Assembly: GCA_016710885.1 (NCBI GenBank)
Contig: JADJUC010000030.1
Span: forward strand, 1-64,000
Source: Candidatus Proximibacter danicus
Lineage (GTDB): Bacteria; Pseudomonadota; Gammaproteobacteria; Burkholderiales; Rhodocyclaceae
DNA: 64,000 bases
Direction: 5' to 3'
Shown here: in pieces, positions 37,586-45,847 of the stretch
Layout: every line of letters starts with the position of its first letter
Numbering within the stretch: position 1 is the first letter of the stretch
Translations under genes and position numbers: made by a program
Notes under the pieces: model-generated
What the model was told of the DNA's origin: nothing
The model's database searches: none
What the model saw: the letters and a program-made list of their open reading frames with translations, nothing else

Positions 37586-39001
37586 ATGAACACCCCTACA
37601 CAAGGCGCACAATTTCTCGAAAACCGCATCTACAGCGAAATCAAGGTGGGTGATACTTCCTCTCTGGTGCGCACGCTGCGCCCGGAGGATATCCAGCTCT
37701 TCGCCGTGATGACCGGCGATATCAACCCGGCCATCGTCGATGCCGAATTTGCCAACAGCGGAATCTTCCGCGAAGTCATCGCCCACGGCATGTGGTCGGC
37801 CTCGCTGATCTCCACCGTGCTTGGCACACAGTACCCCGGCCCGGGCACCATCCTGGTTGACCAGTCGATCCACTTCCTGCGGCCGGTGACCATTGGCGAC
37901 ACCATTACCATCACCGTCACGGTGAAGCAGAAGTTCGACCACAACCACCACGTGCTTTTCGACTGCAGCTGCACCAATCAGGAGGGCGTGCCGGTCATTC
38001 AGGGCACCGTCGAAGCACTGGCGCCGCTGGAAAAGATCAAGCGCAAGAAGGTGACCCTGCCGGAGATTCTGATCTCCGACAAGTACGGTCGCTACCAGCA
38101 GCTGCTGGCCAAAGTGCACGGGCTGCCGCCGATCGACATGGCAGTTGTCCACCCCTGCGACTACGAGTCACTGAAAGGGCCACTGCTGGCCGCCGAAGCT
38201 GGTCTGATCGAACCGATCCTGATCGGTCCGGAAGCAAAAATTCGCGCTTTGGCTGAAGAGCACGGGTTCAACCTCGCCCGCTACCGCATCGTCAACGTCA
38301 AGCACAGCCACGAAGCAGCGGCCATGGCTGTAACACTCGTGCGCAATGGCGACGCCGACGCACTGATGAAGGGCAGCCTGCATACCGACGAACTGATGGG
38401 TGAAATCGTTTCCCGCGCTGGCGGCCTGCGCACCGAGCGCCGCCTCTCGCACGTGTTCGTGATGGATGTGCCGACCTACCCGAAGCCACTGCTGATCACC
38501 GATGCAGCGATCAATATCGCGCCGACTCTGGAAGAGAAAGTGCACATCGTCCAGAACGCCATCGATCTGGCGCACATCCTCGGCTACGCAGAACCCAAGG
38601 TGGCCATTCTCTCGGCCGTCGAAACGGTCAATCCGAAGATCCAGTCCACGCTCGACGCTGCTGCCCTGTGCAAGATGGCCGATCGTGGCCAGATCAAGGG
38701 CGGCATCCTTGATGGCCCGCTGGCCTTCGACAACGCCGTTTCCATCGTTGCCGCCAAGACCAAGGGCATCAAGTCGGCGGTGGCCGGCCATGCCGAGATC
38801 CTGATGGTTCCCGACCTCGAATCCGGCAACATGATCGCCAAGCAGCTGGAATATCTGGCCAACGCGCTGACCGCCGGCGTCGTGCTCGGCGCCCGCGTAC
38901 CGATCGTGCTGACCAGCCGTGCCGATACTGCCGAAACCCGCGTCGCCTCCTGCGCCATCGCCGCGCTGATCGCCCACGCCAAACGAAAGGTTGAAGAGTA
39001 A
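37586..39001 (+). CDS. pta: MaoC-like hydratase domain fused to phosphate acetyltransferase
   Basis: This is a 471-residue bifunctional protein. Residues about 10-150 form a MaoC/hot-dog hydratase-like domain (EDIQLFAVMTGDINPAIVD, AHGMWSASLISTVLGTQYPG). Residues about 165-470 form a phosphate acetyl/butyryltransferase domain (VHPCDYESLKGPLLAAEAGL, DALMKGSLHTDELMGEIVS, HVFVMDVPTYPKPLLITDA, VLGARVPIVLTSRADTAETR). The second domain converts acyl-CoA to acyl phosphate for the adjacent acetate kinase. ATG 37586 follows ACGGAG. The stop is two bases before ackA. This fusion is known in proteobacteria; the hydratase substrate is not established. The upstream Fnr-type box fits use in fermentation. 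Confidence 0.9.
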   Translation: MNTPTQGAQFLENRIYSEIKVGDTSSLVRTLRPEDIQLFAVMTGDINPAIVDAEFANSGIFREVIAHGMWSASLISTVLGTQYPGPGTILVDQSIHFLRPVTIGDTITITVTVKQKFDHNHHVLFDCSCTNQEGVPVIQGTVEALAPLEKIKRKKVTLPEILISDKYGRYQQLLAKVHGLPPIDMAVVHPCDYESLKGPLLAAEAGLIEPILIGPEAKIRALAEEHGFNLARYRIVNVKHSHEAAAMAVTLVRNGDADALMKGSLHTDELMGEIVSRAGGLRTERRLSHVFVMDVPTYPKPLLITDAAINIAPTLEEKVHIVQNAIDLAHILGYAEPKVAILSAVETVNPKIQSTLDAAALCKMADRGQIKGGILDGPLAFDNAVSIVAAKTKGIKSAVAGHAEILMVPDLESGNMIAKQLEYLANALTAGVVLGARVPIVLTSRADTAETRVASCAIAALIAHAKRKVEE

Positions 39002-39003
39002 AA

Positions 39004-40179
39004 ATGAGCAAAGCCATCCTGACCATCAACGCCGGTTCGTCGTCGATCAAGTTTGCCGTTTACGCGCTCGATGAAAGCGTTGCCCGCCATCCGTTCCTGA
39101 GCGGGCAGATCGACGGCATCGGCGCCGCCGCCAAGCTGGTGGCCAAGAATGCTGACGGCGAGCGCATTGCCGACGACGCCCTGCCACAGGGCATCAAGCA
39201 CGCAGAGGCCTTCAACGCCCTGCTCGCCTGGCTGGCAGCGCATCAGCAGAATTCGCGCAAGCTGGTTGCCGTCGGCCACCGCGTCGTACATGGTGGCGAA
39301 CTCTATTCGCAGCCGGTCGTGGTCGATGCCGATGCGGTCAAGGCGCTTGAACAGTTCATCGTGCTGGCGCCGCTGCACCAGCCGCACAACCTCAACGGCA
39401 TCAAGGCCCTCGCCGAGCGCCTTCCCGGCGTGCCGCAGATCGCCTGCTTCGACACCGCCTTCCACCGCACACAGCCGCCGCTGGCCCAGCTCTTCGCCCT
39501 GCCGCGCGCGCTTACCGCAGAAGGCGTCAAGCGCTATGGCTTCCACGGCCTCTCCTACGAATACATTGCCCGCGTGCTGCCGGAACACACGTCGCGTGCC
39601 GAAGGCCGTGTGCTGGTTGCGCACCTCGGCAACGGCGCCAGCATGTGCGCCATGGTCAACCGCAAGAGCCAGGCCACGTCGATGGGCTTCACCGCCATCG
39701 ATGGCCTGATGATGGGCACGCGCACCGGTGCCCTCGACCCCGGCGTCATCCTCTACCTGCTGCAGGCCAAGGGCATGGATGCCAAGGCGCTGGAGAAGCT
39801 GCTCTACAAGGAATCCGGCCTGCTCGGCGTTTCCGGCATCAGCCAGGACATGCGCACGCTGCTGGCCAGTGACAAGGCGGAAGCGGCCGAAGCAGTCGAC
39901 CTCTTCTGCTACCGCATCGTGCGCGAGATCGGCGCCCTGGCTGCCTGCATCGGCGGGCTGGATGCACTGGTATTCACCGGCGGCATCGGCGAACACGCTG
40001 CCGAAGTACGCCGCCGCGTCTGTGCGCAGCTGCAATGGCTGGGCGTGGACCTCGACGAAGCTGCCAACGAGAACAAGTCCACCCGCATCACTAAAGCCAG
40101 CAGCCAGACCGAAGCGCTGGTCATCCCCACCGACGAGGAATGGATGATCGCGCAGCACACGCAGAACCTGATCCAGTAG
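39004..40179 (+). CDS. ackA: acetate kinase
   Basis: AckA converts acetyl phosphate and ADP to acetate and ATP. The 391-residue product has the family's N-terminal LTINAGSSSIKFAVYAL, GHRVVHGGELYSQPVVV, the catalytic region CFDTAFHRTQPPLA, KRYGFHGLSYEYIA, VLVAHLGNGASMCAM, MGFTAIDGLMMGTRTGALDPG and FTGGIGEHAAEVRR. Length is normal. It starts two bases after the pta fusion stop. A strong hairpin at 40248-40276 ends the operon. Confidence 0.96.
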   Translation: MSKAILTINAGSSSIKFAVYALDESVARHPFLSGQIDGIGAAAKLVAKNADGERIADDALPQGIKHAEAFNALLAWLAAHQQNSRKLVAVGHRVVHGGELYSQPVVVDADAVKALEQFIVLAPLHQPHNLNGIKALAERLPGVPQIACFDTAFHRTQPPLAQLFALPRALTAEGVKRYGFHGLSYEYIARVLPEHTSRAEGRVLVAHLGNGASMCAMVNRKSQATSMGFTAIDGLMMGTRTGALDPGVILYLLQAKGMDAKALEKLLYKESGLLGVSGISQDMRTLLASDKAEAAEAVDLFCYRIVREIGALAACIGGLDALVFTGGIGEHAAEVRRRVCAQLQWLGVDLDEAANENKSTRITKASSQTEALVIPTDEEWMIAQHTQNLIQ

Positions 40180-40247
40180 CACTGCCCGCCCCACCGTTTG
40201 CTGGAGCTGGATGGGGCTCGGCGTTTTGCTCAGGCAGGCTTGACCCC

Positions 40248-40276
40248 GCAAGGCCTCCAGTTTCCGGAGGCCTTGC
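40248..40276 (+). terminator. terminator-like hairpin after ackA
   Basis: GCAAGGCCTCC (40248-40258) pairs perfectly with GGAGGCCTTGC (40266-40276) around a seven-base loop, about 70 bases after the ackA stop. The following AAATCAAATTT is A/T-rich but has no long T-run. Confidence 0.65.
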
Positions 40277-40636
40277 AAATCAAATTTGCCCAACAAAGAT
40301 TCGGGCATCCGTATTTCGTAATCGATTCCAATCGCATCTGGTGCAATGCGGCATCACTGCATGCCCCGGATCAGAGCATGAGTGTGTCTGTTCGATCCAC
40401 TGCCGACCTTCGGTCATCAAGAGCTCCAACGATAGGTGACTGAGTCATGCAGTCGCACGGAGCGACTCCTGTACTACCGCACCTCGGCCAAACCTGACTT
40501 TTGCTCTCGATCTATTTAGGGCAGCAAAGCGACAACGACCTGTCGCTTTTTCAATTAGCCGTCTAGAAATGTCGGGGCGATTCACTCCTTTCGACGTGTA
40601 CAGCAAAAAATCGGGGCATCCGGATAGCGGCATCGT
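40277..40636. other. intergenic region without recognised gene
   Basis: About 360 bases between the ackA terminator and the TerB/DUF697 gene. Short open frames exist on both strands, but none has a ribosome-binding site and family resemblance. I see no RNA gene or repeat. Confidence 0.5.
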
Positions 40637-41581
40637 TCATGCGGGACCCGCCTGCTGACCACGGATTATCTCTATTACCTGACCGGCATCCAGCGTCGCA
40701 GCCTTTTGCTGGATCTGCGGCAGATATTGCGACTGCAACTGCTTGGCGGGGCCGAGCAGATTCTGGAATGTGTCACGCAGCATCTCCGTATTCATGACCC
40801 GGCCGCCGGCGTAATAGCGCCGGGCAACCTGGCCCAGCGCGTAGGTGGTGGCAAACGAAAACGCCATGCCGGTGGTGGCGCTGCCGATCTTGCCGAAGGT
40901 CTTTCCGGCAGCTTTACCAAGCAGGCCGCCGAGCAGCTTGCGCCCCATCTGTTCAAGGTATTGGGAGGTTAGTCCAACGCCTGCAGCGGCGATGAATTCC
41001 TTGATGTGCCCCTGGTCGAGCGTGACCCCGTGCGCCTGTCCGATGCCGTAGACCATCTTGATCTGCAGCGGAATGATGGCCATCGACGCCCACGACTGCG
41101 GCAGCAACTCAAGCGCTCCGTTGAGCAGGGCGTAGTTGAGAATCGACCGATCGAGTGCTGCGCTGTCGTTGTCGGAAGTGGCGAAAGCCGTGAGGCTACT
41201 CGTGGCGGCAACAAAGGGATCCATCTCTCGCTCGATTCCACGCGCCTCCTCGCCGCCAAGCCCCAGACTCACCTTGAGCTGGTCCAGAAAACTACGCTCA
41301 GCCACCGTCGTCTGGCCGTCGGCCTCGCATACGCAAAGGGCCATTTCGTAGGCGTAGTGGCGAAGCCCATCGTCAGCCAGCGCCGCAACCGCCTGATCGA
41401 GCGTAAAGCGCTTCAGCAGCACATCCTGATAAATGGCTCGCAGGTCGATCGCTGACGCTGACGAGGCCAGCGACTCGGAAATGCGCCGGACCTCCTCTCT
41501 CTCACGGTCGTCCTTGGCACCATCCGCGAAGGCGGCGTGAAGGGCGATGGCAAGAATGGCTTTCTGGTCTTCGGCTTGCAT
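40637..41581 (-). CDS. TerB-like/DUF697 protein
   Basis: This is a 314-residue protein. The N-terminal part (residues about 5-120) resembles the TerB/DjlA-type helical domain (LAIALHAAFADGAKDDRERE, CEADGQTTVAERSFLDQLK). The C-terminal part is DUF697-like (MAFSFATTYALGQVARRYYAGGR, preceded by a Gly-rich amphipathic helix GRKLLGGLLGKAAGKTFGKI). Such proteins are usually membrane-peripheral with unknown role, sometimes linked to tellurite or envelope stress. ATG 41581 (MQAEDQKAI) is chosen; the upstream frame lacks homology. A 66-residue unknown gene lies just upstream on the same strand. Confidence 0.7.
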   Translation of the reverse strand: MQAEDQKAILAIALHAAFADGAKDDREREEVRRISESLASSASAIDLRAIYQDVLLKRFTLDQAVAALADDGLRHYAYEMALCVCEADGQTTVAERSFLDQLKVSLGLGGEEARGIEREMDPFVAATSSLTAFATSDNDSAALDRSILNYALLNGALELLPQSWASMAIIPLQIKMVYGIGQAHGVTLDQGHIKEFIAAAGVGLTSQYLEQMGRKLLGGLLGKAAGKTFGKIGSATTGMAFSFATTYALGQVARRYYAGGRVMNTEMLRDTFQNLLGPAKQLQSQYLPQIQQKAATLDAGQVIEIIRGQQAGPA

Positions 41582-41636
41582 CAGGGATATCTTCTTTCGG
41601 GTGGAAACAGGGTTTGACTGCAGGCAGCGCACAAGC

Positions 41637-41837
41637 TCAGGCGGTGGCCTCTTGAATGGGCATCAGTGCGCGGGCAGAAACGATCAATCGCTTCCTCAGC
41701 CCGGATTTCAACTGACGCTCAACTTCCCACATGGGCAGTCCCTTGACGACGGCCACTTGCTCAATCGCGGTCACTACTTCACCGAACTTGACGTAGAGAT
41801 AGTTGGCACCACGCTGGATCGAAGTCGATACTTTCAT
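41637..41837 (-). CDS. small protein of unknown function
   Basis: This is a 66-residue, Lys/Val-rich soluble protein (KVSTSIQRGANYLYVKFGEV, ending ALMPIQEATA). The ATG at 41837 follows an AAGG sequence about 10 bases upstream on the minus strand. It lies 55 bases before the TerB/DUF697 gene and may be cotranscribed. No family is recognised. Confidence 0.5.
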   Translation of the reverse strand: MKVSTSIQRGANYLYVKFGEVVTAIEQVAVVKGLPMWEVERQLKSGLRKRLIVSARALMPIQEATA

Positions 41838-42272
41838 CGCTAATAGCCTTCTATGAAGTGGGTCGAGAAGTCATCCTAGCGAACTTGCCCGGCAGGTTGA
41901 GTCGATGAAAAGCGGGTTATCTGTCCGGTTTTTACGAAGATTGGATCGCCCTGGGTCGATTTGTCCTGAGCCACTCGGCGACTGCGCAGTCAAGGCAAGC
42001 AGAGGAAGCAGGCCTTTGAATCGCCCCAGCTTCTGTAGTCAGTTGTGAGAGTCCGCTTTGCGACCAAAATCGACCACAGAGAGAAAGGCAGCTCGACGGC
42101 AACTCAGGCCGAACTCCTGACCTGCGACGGATAATGTCAAACGAATTTGGGTAGAGTAGCAGAGCGGATTTCTGCTCATCGGCCAAAACCGCCATCTGGT
42201 GGAAGAGCCGCCAATGGCGGCTTTACACAAAACTCCGGACACGCCCGCTCGACAGGCGGGCGCTGGGGTCAA
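41838..42272. other. intergenic region with hairpins and no supported gene
   Basis: About 435 bases. AGCCGCC-AAT-GGCGGCT at 42206-42222 is a short perfect hairpin followed by TTAC. CGCCCGC and GCGGGCG at about 42243-42263 form a second one just after the DUF3079 gene end (minus strand), either of which may terminate that gene. The rest has open frames on the minus strand with low-complexity composition and no recognisable family; it may be a decayed repeat or gene remnant. Confidence 0.4.
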
Positions 42273-42500
42273 TCAGCCTTCGCAAGGCTTATCCGGCGGC
42301 GTGGCTGATTTTTTGGCTTCATCGTCATCATTTATTCCCCAGTCGCCAAATTCATACCAGTCATCGCCAAGCAACTCTGCGGGATGCGGCGTTCGTCCGG
42401 AGCCGTTGCCACACTGCAGGTTGTCAACCGGACAATACTTGTCGCAGCCCCAGCAGATGCGCTCCGGATGCGCGGGGTTAAGCGGAAATTTCTTTGCCAT
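42273..42500 (-). CDS. DUF3079 protein
   Basis: This is a 75-residue protein with KKFPLNPAHPERICWGCDKY, CPVDNLQCGNGS and LLGDDWYEFGDWG. The four Cys in CWGCDKYCPxxxxxCGNG suggest a small metal-binding (zinc or iron-sulfur) site, as in DUF3079 proteins of beta- and gammaproteobacteria. Function is unknown. It follows the cupin gene by 15 bases on the same strand. Confidence 0.8.
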   Translation of the reverse strand: MAKKFPLNPAHPERICWGCDKYCPVDNLQCGNGSGRTPHPAELLGDDWYEFGDWGINDDDEAKKSATPPDKPCEG

Positions 42501-42515
42501 ATTGAGGATCCCGCA

Positions 42516-42848
42516 TCATTTCCGATGCAACCACATCGAGATCAATAGGGTTGCATCACTCAGCGCGCAAACTTCGTGCGCTTCACCATCTGCGAGGAAA
42601 ACCAACTGACCTGCCCGCAGTTGCTGGGTTTTGCCATGAGCCACCAGCTCGATTTCGCCAGCAATGCATTGAATGGTGATGGCGCCAGCAGCCCGATGCT
42701 CGGGTGTCCTCTTGCCGCTCGGCATGACCATGCGAAATACCTCAACGTGCTCGGCACGTATCAGCGTTGCAGATTCGTCGGACGAATGCCCGCCGCTTGC
42801 TGACAAGATATTGATGATGATGCCTGCGGACGTGTGATCAATCGCCAT
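42516..42848 (-). CDS. cupin-domain protein
   Basis: This is a 110-residue single-cupin protein. A hydrophobic strand set surrounds motif-like segments GKRTPEHRAAGAITIQCIAG and GQLVFLADGEAHEVCALSDA. The usual GxHxH metal motif is reduced to EHRA, leaving one His plus the His of EAHEV, so metal binding is uncertain. It lies 19 bases after sdhB on the same strand and is followed by DUF3079. Confidence 0.75.
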   Translation of the reverse strand: MAIDHTSAGIIINILSASGGHSSDESATLIRAEHVEVFRMVMPSGKRTPEHRAAGAITIQCIAGEIELVAHGKTQQLRAGQLVFLADGEAHEVCALSDATLLISMWLHRK

Positions 42849-42867
42849 GGCCGTCCTCCTTTGCCAG

Positions 42868-43563
42868 CTAAAGGCTTCGTACGAGCAACGCTTGCCGGAT
42901 CTGCTCGATTGCGTGCGACGGGCTCAGTCCCTTCGGACAGACCTCGGTGCAGTTCATGATGGTTCGGCAACGATAGAGTCGGTAGACATCGTCAAGATAG
43001 TCGAGTCGTTCCGCTGTGGCGCGGTCACGACTGTCGACAATGAATCGATACGCTTGCAGCAGCGCGGCGGGGCCGAGGAACTTGTCCGGGTTCCACCAGA
43101 ACGATGGACAGAAGGTGCTGCAGCAAGCGCACAGGATGCACTCATACAAGCCGTCGAGGCATTCACGTTGTTCTGGCGTCTGCAGCCGCTCGCGTTCCGG
43201 CGGCGGCTCGGTGTTGATCAGGTAGGGCTTGATCGCGCTGTAGTGGGCGAAGAAGAGGGTCATATCGACGACCAGATCACGCACCACCGGCAACCCCGGC
43301 AATGGCCGGATGACGACTGGCTCATGCAGGCCTTCGATCGGAGTCAGGCAGGCAAGTCCGTTGCGGCCGTTGATATTCATGGCGTCCGACCCGCAGATGC
43401 CTTCCCGGCAAGAACGACGGAACGACAGGCTGTCATCTACGGCCTTGATGCGAATGAGGATATCGAGGAGCTTCCGGTCGCCAGGCTCCGGTTCGATCCG
43501 GTACTCCTGCATGCGCGGCGGCAGGCCGTTGTCCGGGCAGTAGCGATAGATTTGCAGATGCAT
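42868..43563 (-). CDS. sdhB: succinate dehydrogenase iron-sulfur subunit SdhB
   Basis: This is the 231-residue electron-transfer subunit of complex II. The [2Fe-2S] domain has SFRRSCREGICGSDAMNING and the Cys of GLACLTPI. The C-terminal domain has ECILCACCSTFCPSFWWNPD and CRTIMNCTEVCPKGLSP for the [4Fe-4S] and [3Fe-4S] centres. Length is normal. It begins 12 bases after the sdhD stop. The flavoprotein gene sdhA, which normally lies between sdhD and sdhB, is absent. Confidence 0.95.
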   Translation of the reverse strand: MHLQIYRYCPDNGLPPRMQEYRIEPEPGDRKLLDILIRIKAVDDSLSFRRSCREGICGSDAMNINGRNGLACLTPIEGLHEPVVIRPLPGLPVVRDLVVDMTLFFAHYSAIKPYLINTEPPPERERLQTPEQRECLDGLYECILCACCSTFCPSFWWNPDKFLGPAALLQAYRFIVDSRDRATAERLDYLDDVYRLYRCRTIMNCTEVCPKGLSPSHAIEQIRQALLVRSL

Positions 43564-43574
43564 AACCGCCCTCT

Positions 43575-43913
43575 CTATCGCATAAACTGCGCGGCAAGTA
43601 GCAAGGCCAGTCGTACGCTGGTTGCCAGCAACAGCACGGCAACCAGGCTGAGTAGCGCGAGACGGGGCGCTGTTGCTGGCACGTAGTCAAGAATGATGTC
43701 GCGTGCCCCGACCCAAGCATGCAGGCAGATCGCGATGTAGCAAACCACCGTCAGTGTCGCGCCATGACCATCGGAGAAAAAAGCTTTCCATTGTGCGTAG
43801 CCAAACCCTGGCGTGAAGATCAGTGCCGCGAGCCCGGCCAAACAGGCCACAAGCAGCAAGACGGCGGTGAGACGCTGCAAGAGCCAAGCCCTTTGACCGG
43901 AAAAGAGCCTCAT
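43575..43913 (-). CDS. sdhD: succinate dehydrogenase membrane anchor SdhD
   Basis: This is a 112-residue protein with three membrane helices. The motif CLHAWVGARDIILDYVP carries the heme-ligand His and the quinone-site Arg-Asp of SdhD. The start ATG 43913 overlaps the sdhC stop by four bases. An upstream extension of the open frame is a shadow of sdhC. Confidence 0.85.
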   Translation of the reverse strand: MRLFSGQRAWLLQRLTAVLLLVACLAGLAALIFTPGFGYAQWKAFFSDGHGATLTVVCYIAICLHAWVGARDIILDYVPATAPRLALLSLVAVLLLATSVRLALLLAAQFMR

Positions 43914-44295
43914 GCCAAGCCCCTGAGCAGCATGGCAATGCCACCAAGTGCGCCCAGCGCGATGACCAGGCGCGCACTTGCGCGCGCTTGGTCCAACCTC
44001 GTGCCAATACCAGCGTCCATCAACAGATGACGCACACCTGCTGCCAGGTGGTGAATCACTCCCCAAGCAGCCAGCGCGAGTACGGTGCGGCCCCAGAACG
44101 AGTCAAGCAAGCGGTGCAGCGCCAGAAAATCGGCTTGGCTGCGCAGGGAAAGATCGAGTCCATTGACCAGGAAGGGCAGGCTGAGAGCAGCAGAATGCCC
44201 GACAGCCGGTGCCCGATGGAGGCAACGGCACCGATCGGGTAGCGCATTTCGAACAGATTGAGAAAGCGCGGCCGGCTCAAGGTAGGAAAAGGCAT
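43910..44295 (-). CDS. sdhC: succinate dehydrogenase cytochrome b556 subunit SdhC (one single-base frame break)
   Basis: This membrane subunit has about 127 residues. It starts at ATG 44295 with PTLSRPRFLNLFEMRYPIGA and SIGHRLSGILLLSA. After a frame change it continues RLLDSFWGRTVLALAAWGV, then HHLAAGVRHLLMDAG with the heme-ligand His. Restoring one base at the GG pair 44179-44180 (plus strand) reconnects SALPFLVNGLDLS and removes the break. It is the first gene of sdhC-D-B. Confidence 0.85.
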
Positions 44296-44415
44296 GGCTT
44301 GCCAGAAATTTCTTTGGTGGGTAGAGCAGTACAATAGATCACTGCATGATATTTTGCGCCTAGTTTTCAGACTCTCCAAGTAAGATTCCGAAACATCCAC
44401 AGCTAAGGTAAAACC

Positions 44416-45156
44416 ATGAAACTTAAAAAATTCCTCAGCTACGAGTGGGACGCGATCGCAGGCATTGCCACGGCGGTAATCGCTTCGATACTCCACCTGC
44501 TGCACGCGTTGAGCGAAGAAACGATGCTGTCGGTCGTGCTGGCGCTGATTGCGCTGCTGTTCATCAATTTCATGCGCCATGCGCGAAACAATGAAATCTC
44601 GGCCGAGCAGATCGAACATACCGCTACTGCCGTCCACAGGATTCATGCCGGACTGGCGCTACCCGAGGTCGTGTTGGTCGGCCCGCGCCACCTGCGCACC
44701 TCTCACGACCACTTCACCAAGCATATGAAGGGTGATTCGATCTGGTTCAACGTCTGTCTGTCGATGTACAAGCCACAGGCGCTTTTTGATGCCTTGCTGC
44801 GACCGGCCATCGAGAACCCGACGATTTCCTCGATCCAGTTCATCCTCGACAGCCGCCAGCAGAGCGTCTGGCTGGAGGCGATCCTGCCGAAAATTCTTGA
44901 CTGCAGTGGGCACGAAAAAGTCCGCGAGCCACGCTGGTGCAGCCTGGAAAAGAACGTCTCGTTCATCCTCGCTGACAGCCATGCCAGCGAGGGCACCGAG
45001 GCCCTGCTCAGTTTCTGGGGTGAGCCGTTCATGGCGGAGGCTAGCGAACGCCAATCGCCACGCTTCATCTTTCATGTACAGAAACACTCTGAATTGCTGC
45101 CACACCTGATCGAACTGGGGCGTTGCCAGGGTCACGGGCGAACCATTGCCGGCTAG
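44416..45156 (+). CDS. membrane-anchored protein of unknown function
   Basis: This is a 246-residue protein. Two hydrophobic segments at residues about 10-30 (DAIAGIATAVIASILHLLHA) and 36-56 (MLSVVLALIALLFINFMRHA) are followed by a roughly 190-residue soluble domain with ISSIQFILDSRQQSVWLEAI, WCSLEKNVSFILADSHASEG and PRFIFHVQKHSELLPHLIEL. I do not recognise the family. The ATG follows AAGGTAA at 44405-44411. It is divergent from sdhC and 25 bases before the DUF2789 gene. Confidence 0.65.
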   Translation: MKLKKFLSYEWDAIAGIATAVIASILHLLHALSEETMLSVVLALIALLFINFMRHARNNEISAEQIEHTATAVHRIHAGLALPEVVLVGPRHLRTSHDHFTKHMKGDSIWFNVCLSMYKPQALFDALLRPAIENPTISSIQFILDSRQQSVWLEAILPKILDCSGHEKVREPRWCSLEKNVSFILADSHASEGTEALLSFWGEPFMAEASERQSPRFIFHVQKHSELLPHLIELGRCQGHGRTIAG

Positions 45157-45181
45157 CGGGCAGAAAGAACGTGGAGAATCC

Positions 45182-45415
45182 ATGGAAAACCCGATTCATC
45201 GACTTGGCGACCTGTTCCGGCAACTCGGCTTGTCTGACGAGCCAGCCGATATCGAAGCATTTCTGACCAAACACCGACCACAGCCCGGGCATCTGACGCT
45301 TGCGGAGCTGCCAATCTGGACACCAAGTCAGGCGGCATTTTTGCGCGAAGAGATTGCCAAGGATGGCGATTGGGCAGAACTGGTTGACATTTTCAGTGTA
45401 CTGCTGGGTCGCTGA
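45182..45415 (+). CDS. DUF2789 protein
   Basis: This is a 77-residue soluble helical protein with NPIHRLGDLFRQLGLSDEPA and IWTPSQAAFLREEIAKDGDW, the hallmark of DUF2789. Function is unknown. ATG 45182 follows GTGGAG; an upstream in-frame start at 45146 is possible but lacks homology. It follows the membrane-anchored unknown gene. Confidence 0.82.
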   Translation: MENPIHRLGDLFRQLGLSDEPADIEAFLTKHRPQPGHLTLAELPIWTPSQAAFLREEIAKDGDWAELVDIFSVLLGR

Positions 45416-45715
45416 CCGGACATTTTCAAGCCCAGCCAATCCGACGGCTTCGCGCTAAGACAAGCCCCTCGCAGTAGGCCGCAATATTCCAATTCAGATC
45501 ATCACCCCCGCCGAAGCCATCCAGGTTGTGGAGGCGGGTTAGCTCCGATACTTTGGCCGATGCGTCAACGGCAGTTTGCTGCCATACGCTTCCGCACGGA
45601 GTGCATTCGCAGCCTGATGCGGTGCACCATCCCTGTCGCTGTCAATTACTGAAAATCGCGCGCCAAGTGCCTGTTTACAGGCCTCCTCGCGCTTCGTGCA
45701 CCTGCCTCCAAAAAA
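45416..45715. other. intergenic region upstream of nrdJ
   Basis: About 300 bases without a supported gene. GCCTG-TTTA-CAGGC at about 45669-45682 forms a small hairpin. No conserved B12-box pattern of a cobalamin riboswitch was seen although nrdJ encodes a B12-dependent enzyme. Confidence 0.5.
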
Positions 45716-45727
45716 ACTACATATAGT
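45716..45727. promoter_or_regulatory. NrdR box 1 upstream of nrdJ
   Basis: ACTACATATAGT matches the NrdR-box pattern (ACxxxATATxGT). It begins exactly 31 bases before the second box, three helical turns apart, as is usual for NrdR pairs. Confidence 0.75.
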
Positions 45728-45746
45728 GAAGTTCTTGCCTTCACCT

Positions 45747-45758
45747 ACTAGATATAGT
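45747..45758. promoter_or_regulatory. NrdR box 2 upstream of nrdJ
   Basis: ACTAGATATAGT, with surrounding symmetric CT...AG, is the second NrdR-type box, ending 89 bases before the nrdJ ATG. The pair predicts repression by NrdR when nucleotide pools are high. The nrdR gene is not in the window. Confidence 0.75.
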
Positions 45759-45847
45759 AGCTTTGAGGCTATCCGCTCCGCTTCAAATAACAAGTTATTA
45801 CCTTCTGCATAGCCCTCAAAATCCAATAATTCGAACAGGATGAGACC

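Noticed and set aside
40198..40443. 81-residue open frame after ackA
   Set aside because: It overlaps the terminator hairpin and has no ribosome-binding site or family match.
41838..42272. Insertion-sequence remnant
   Set aside because: No transposase fragment, terminal inverted repeats or target duplication could be seen.
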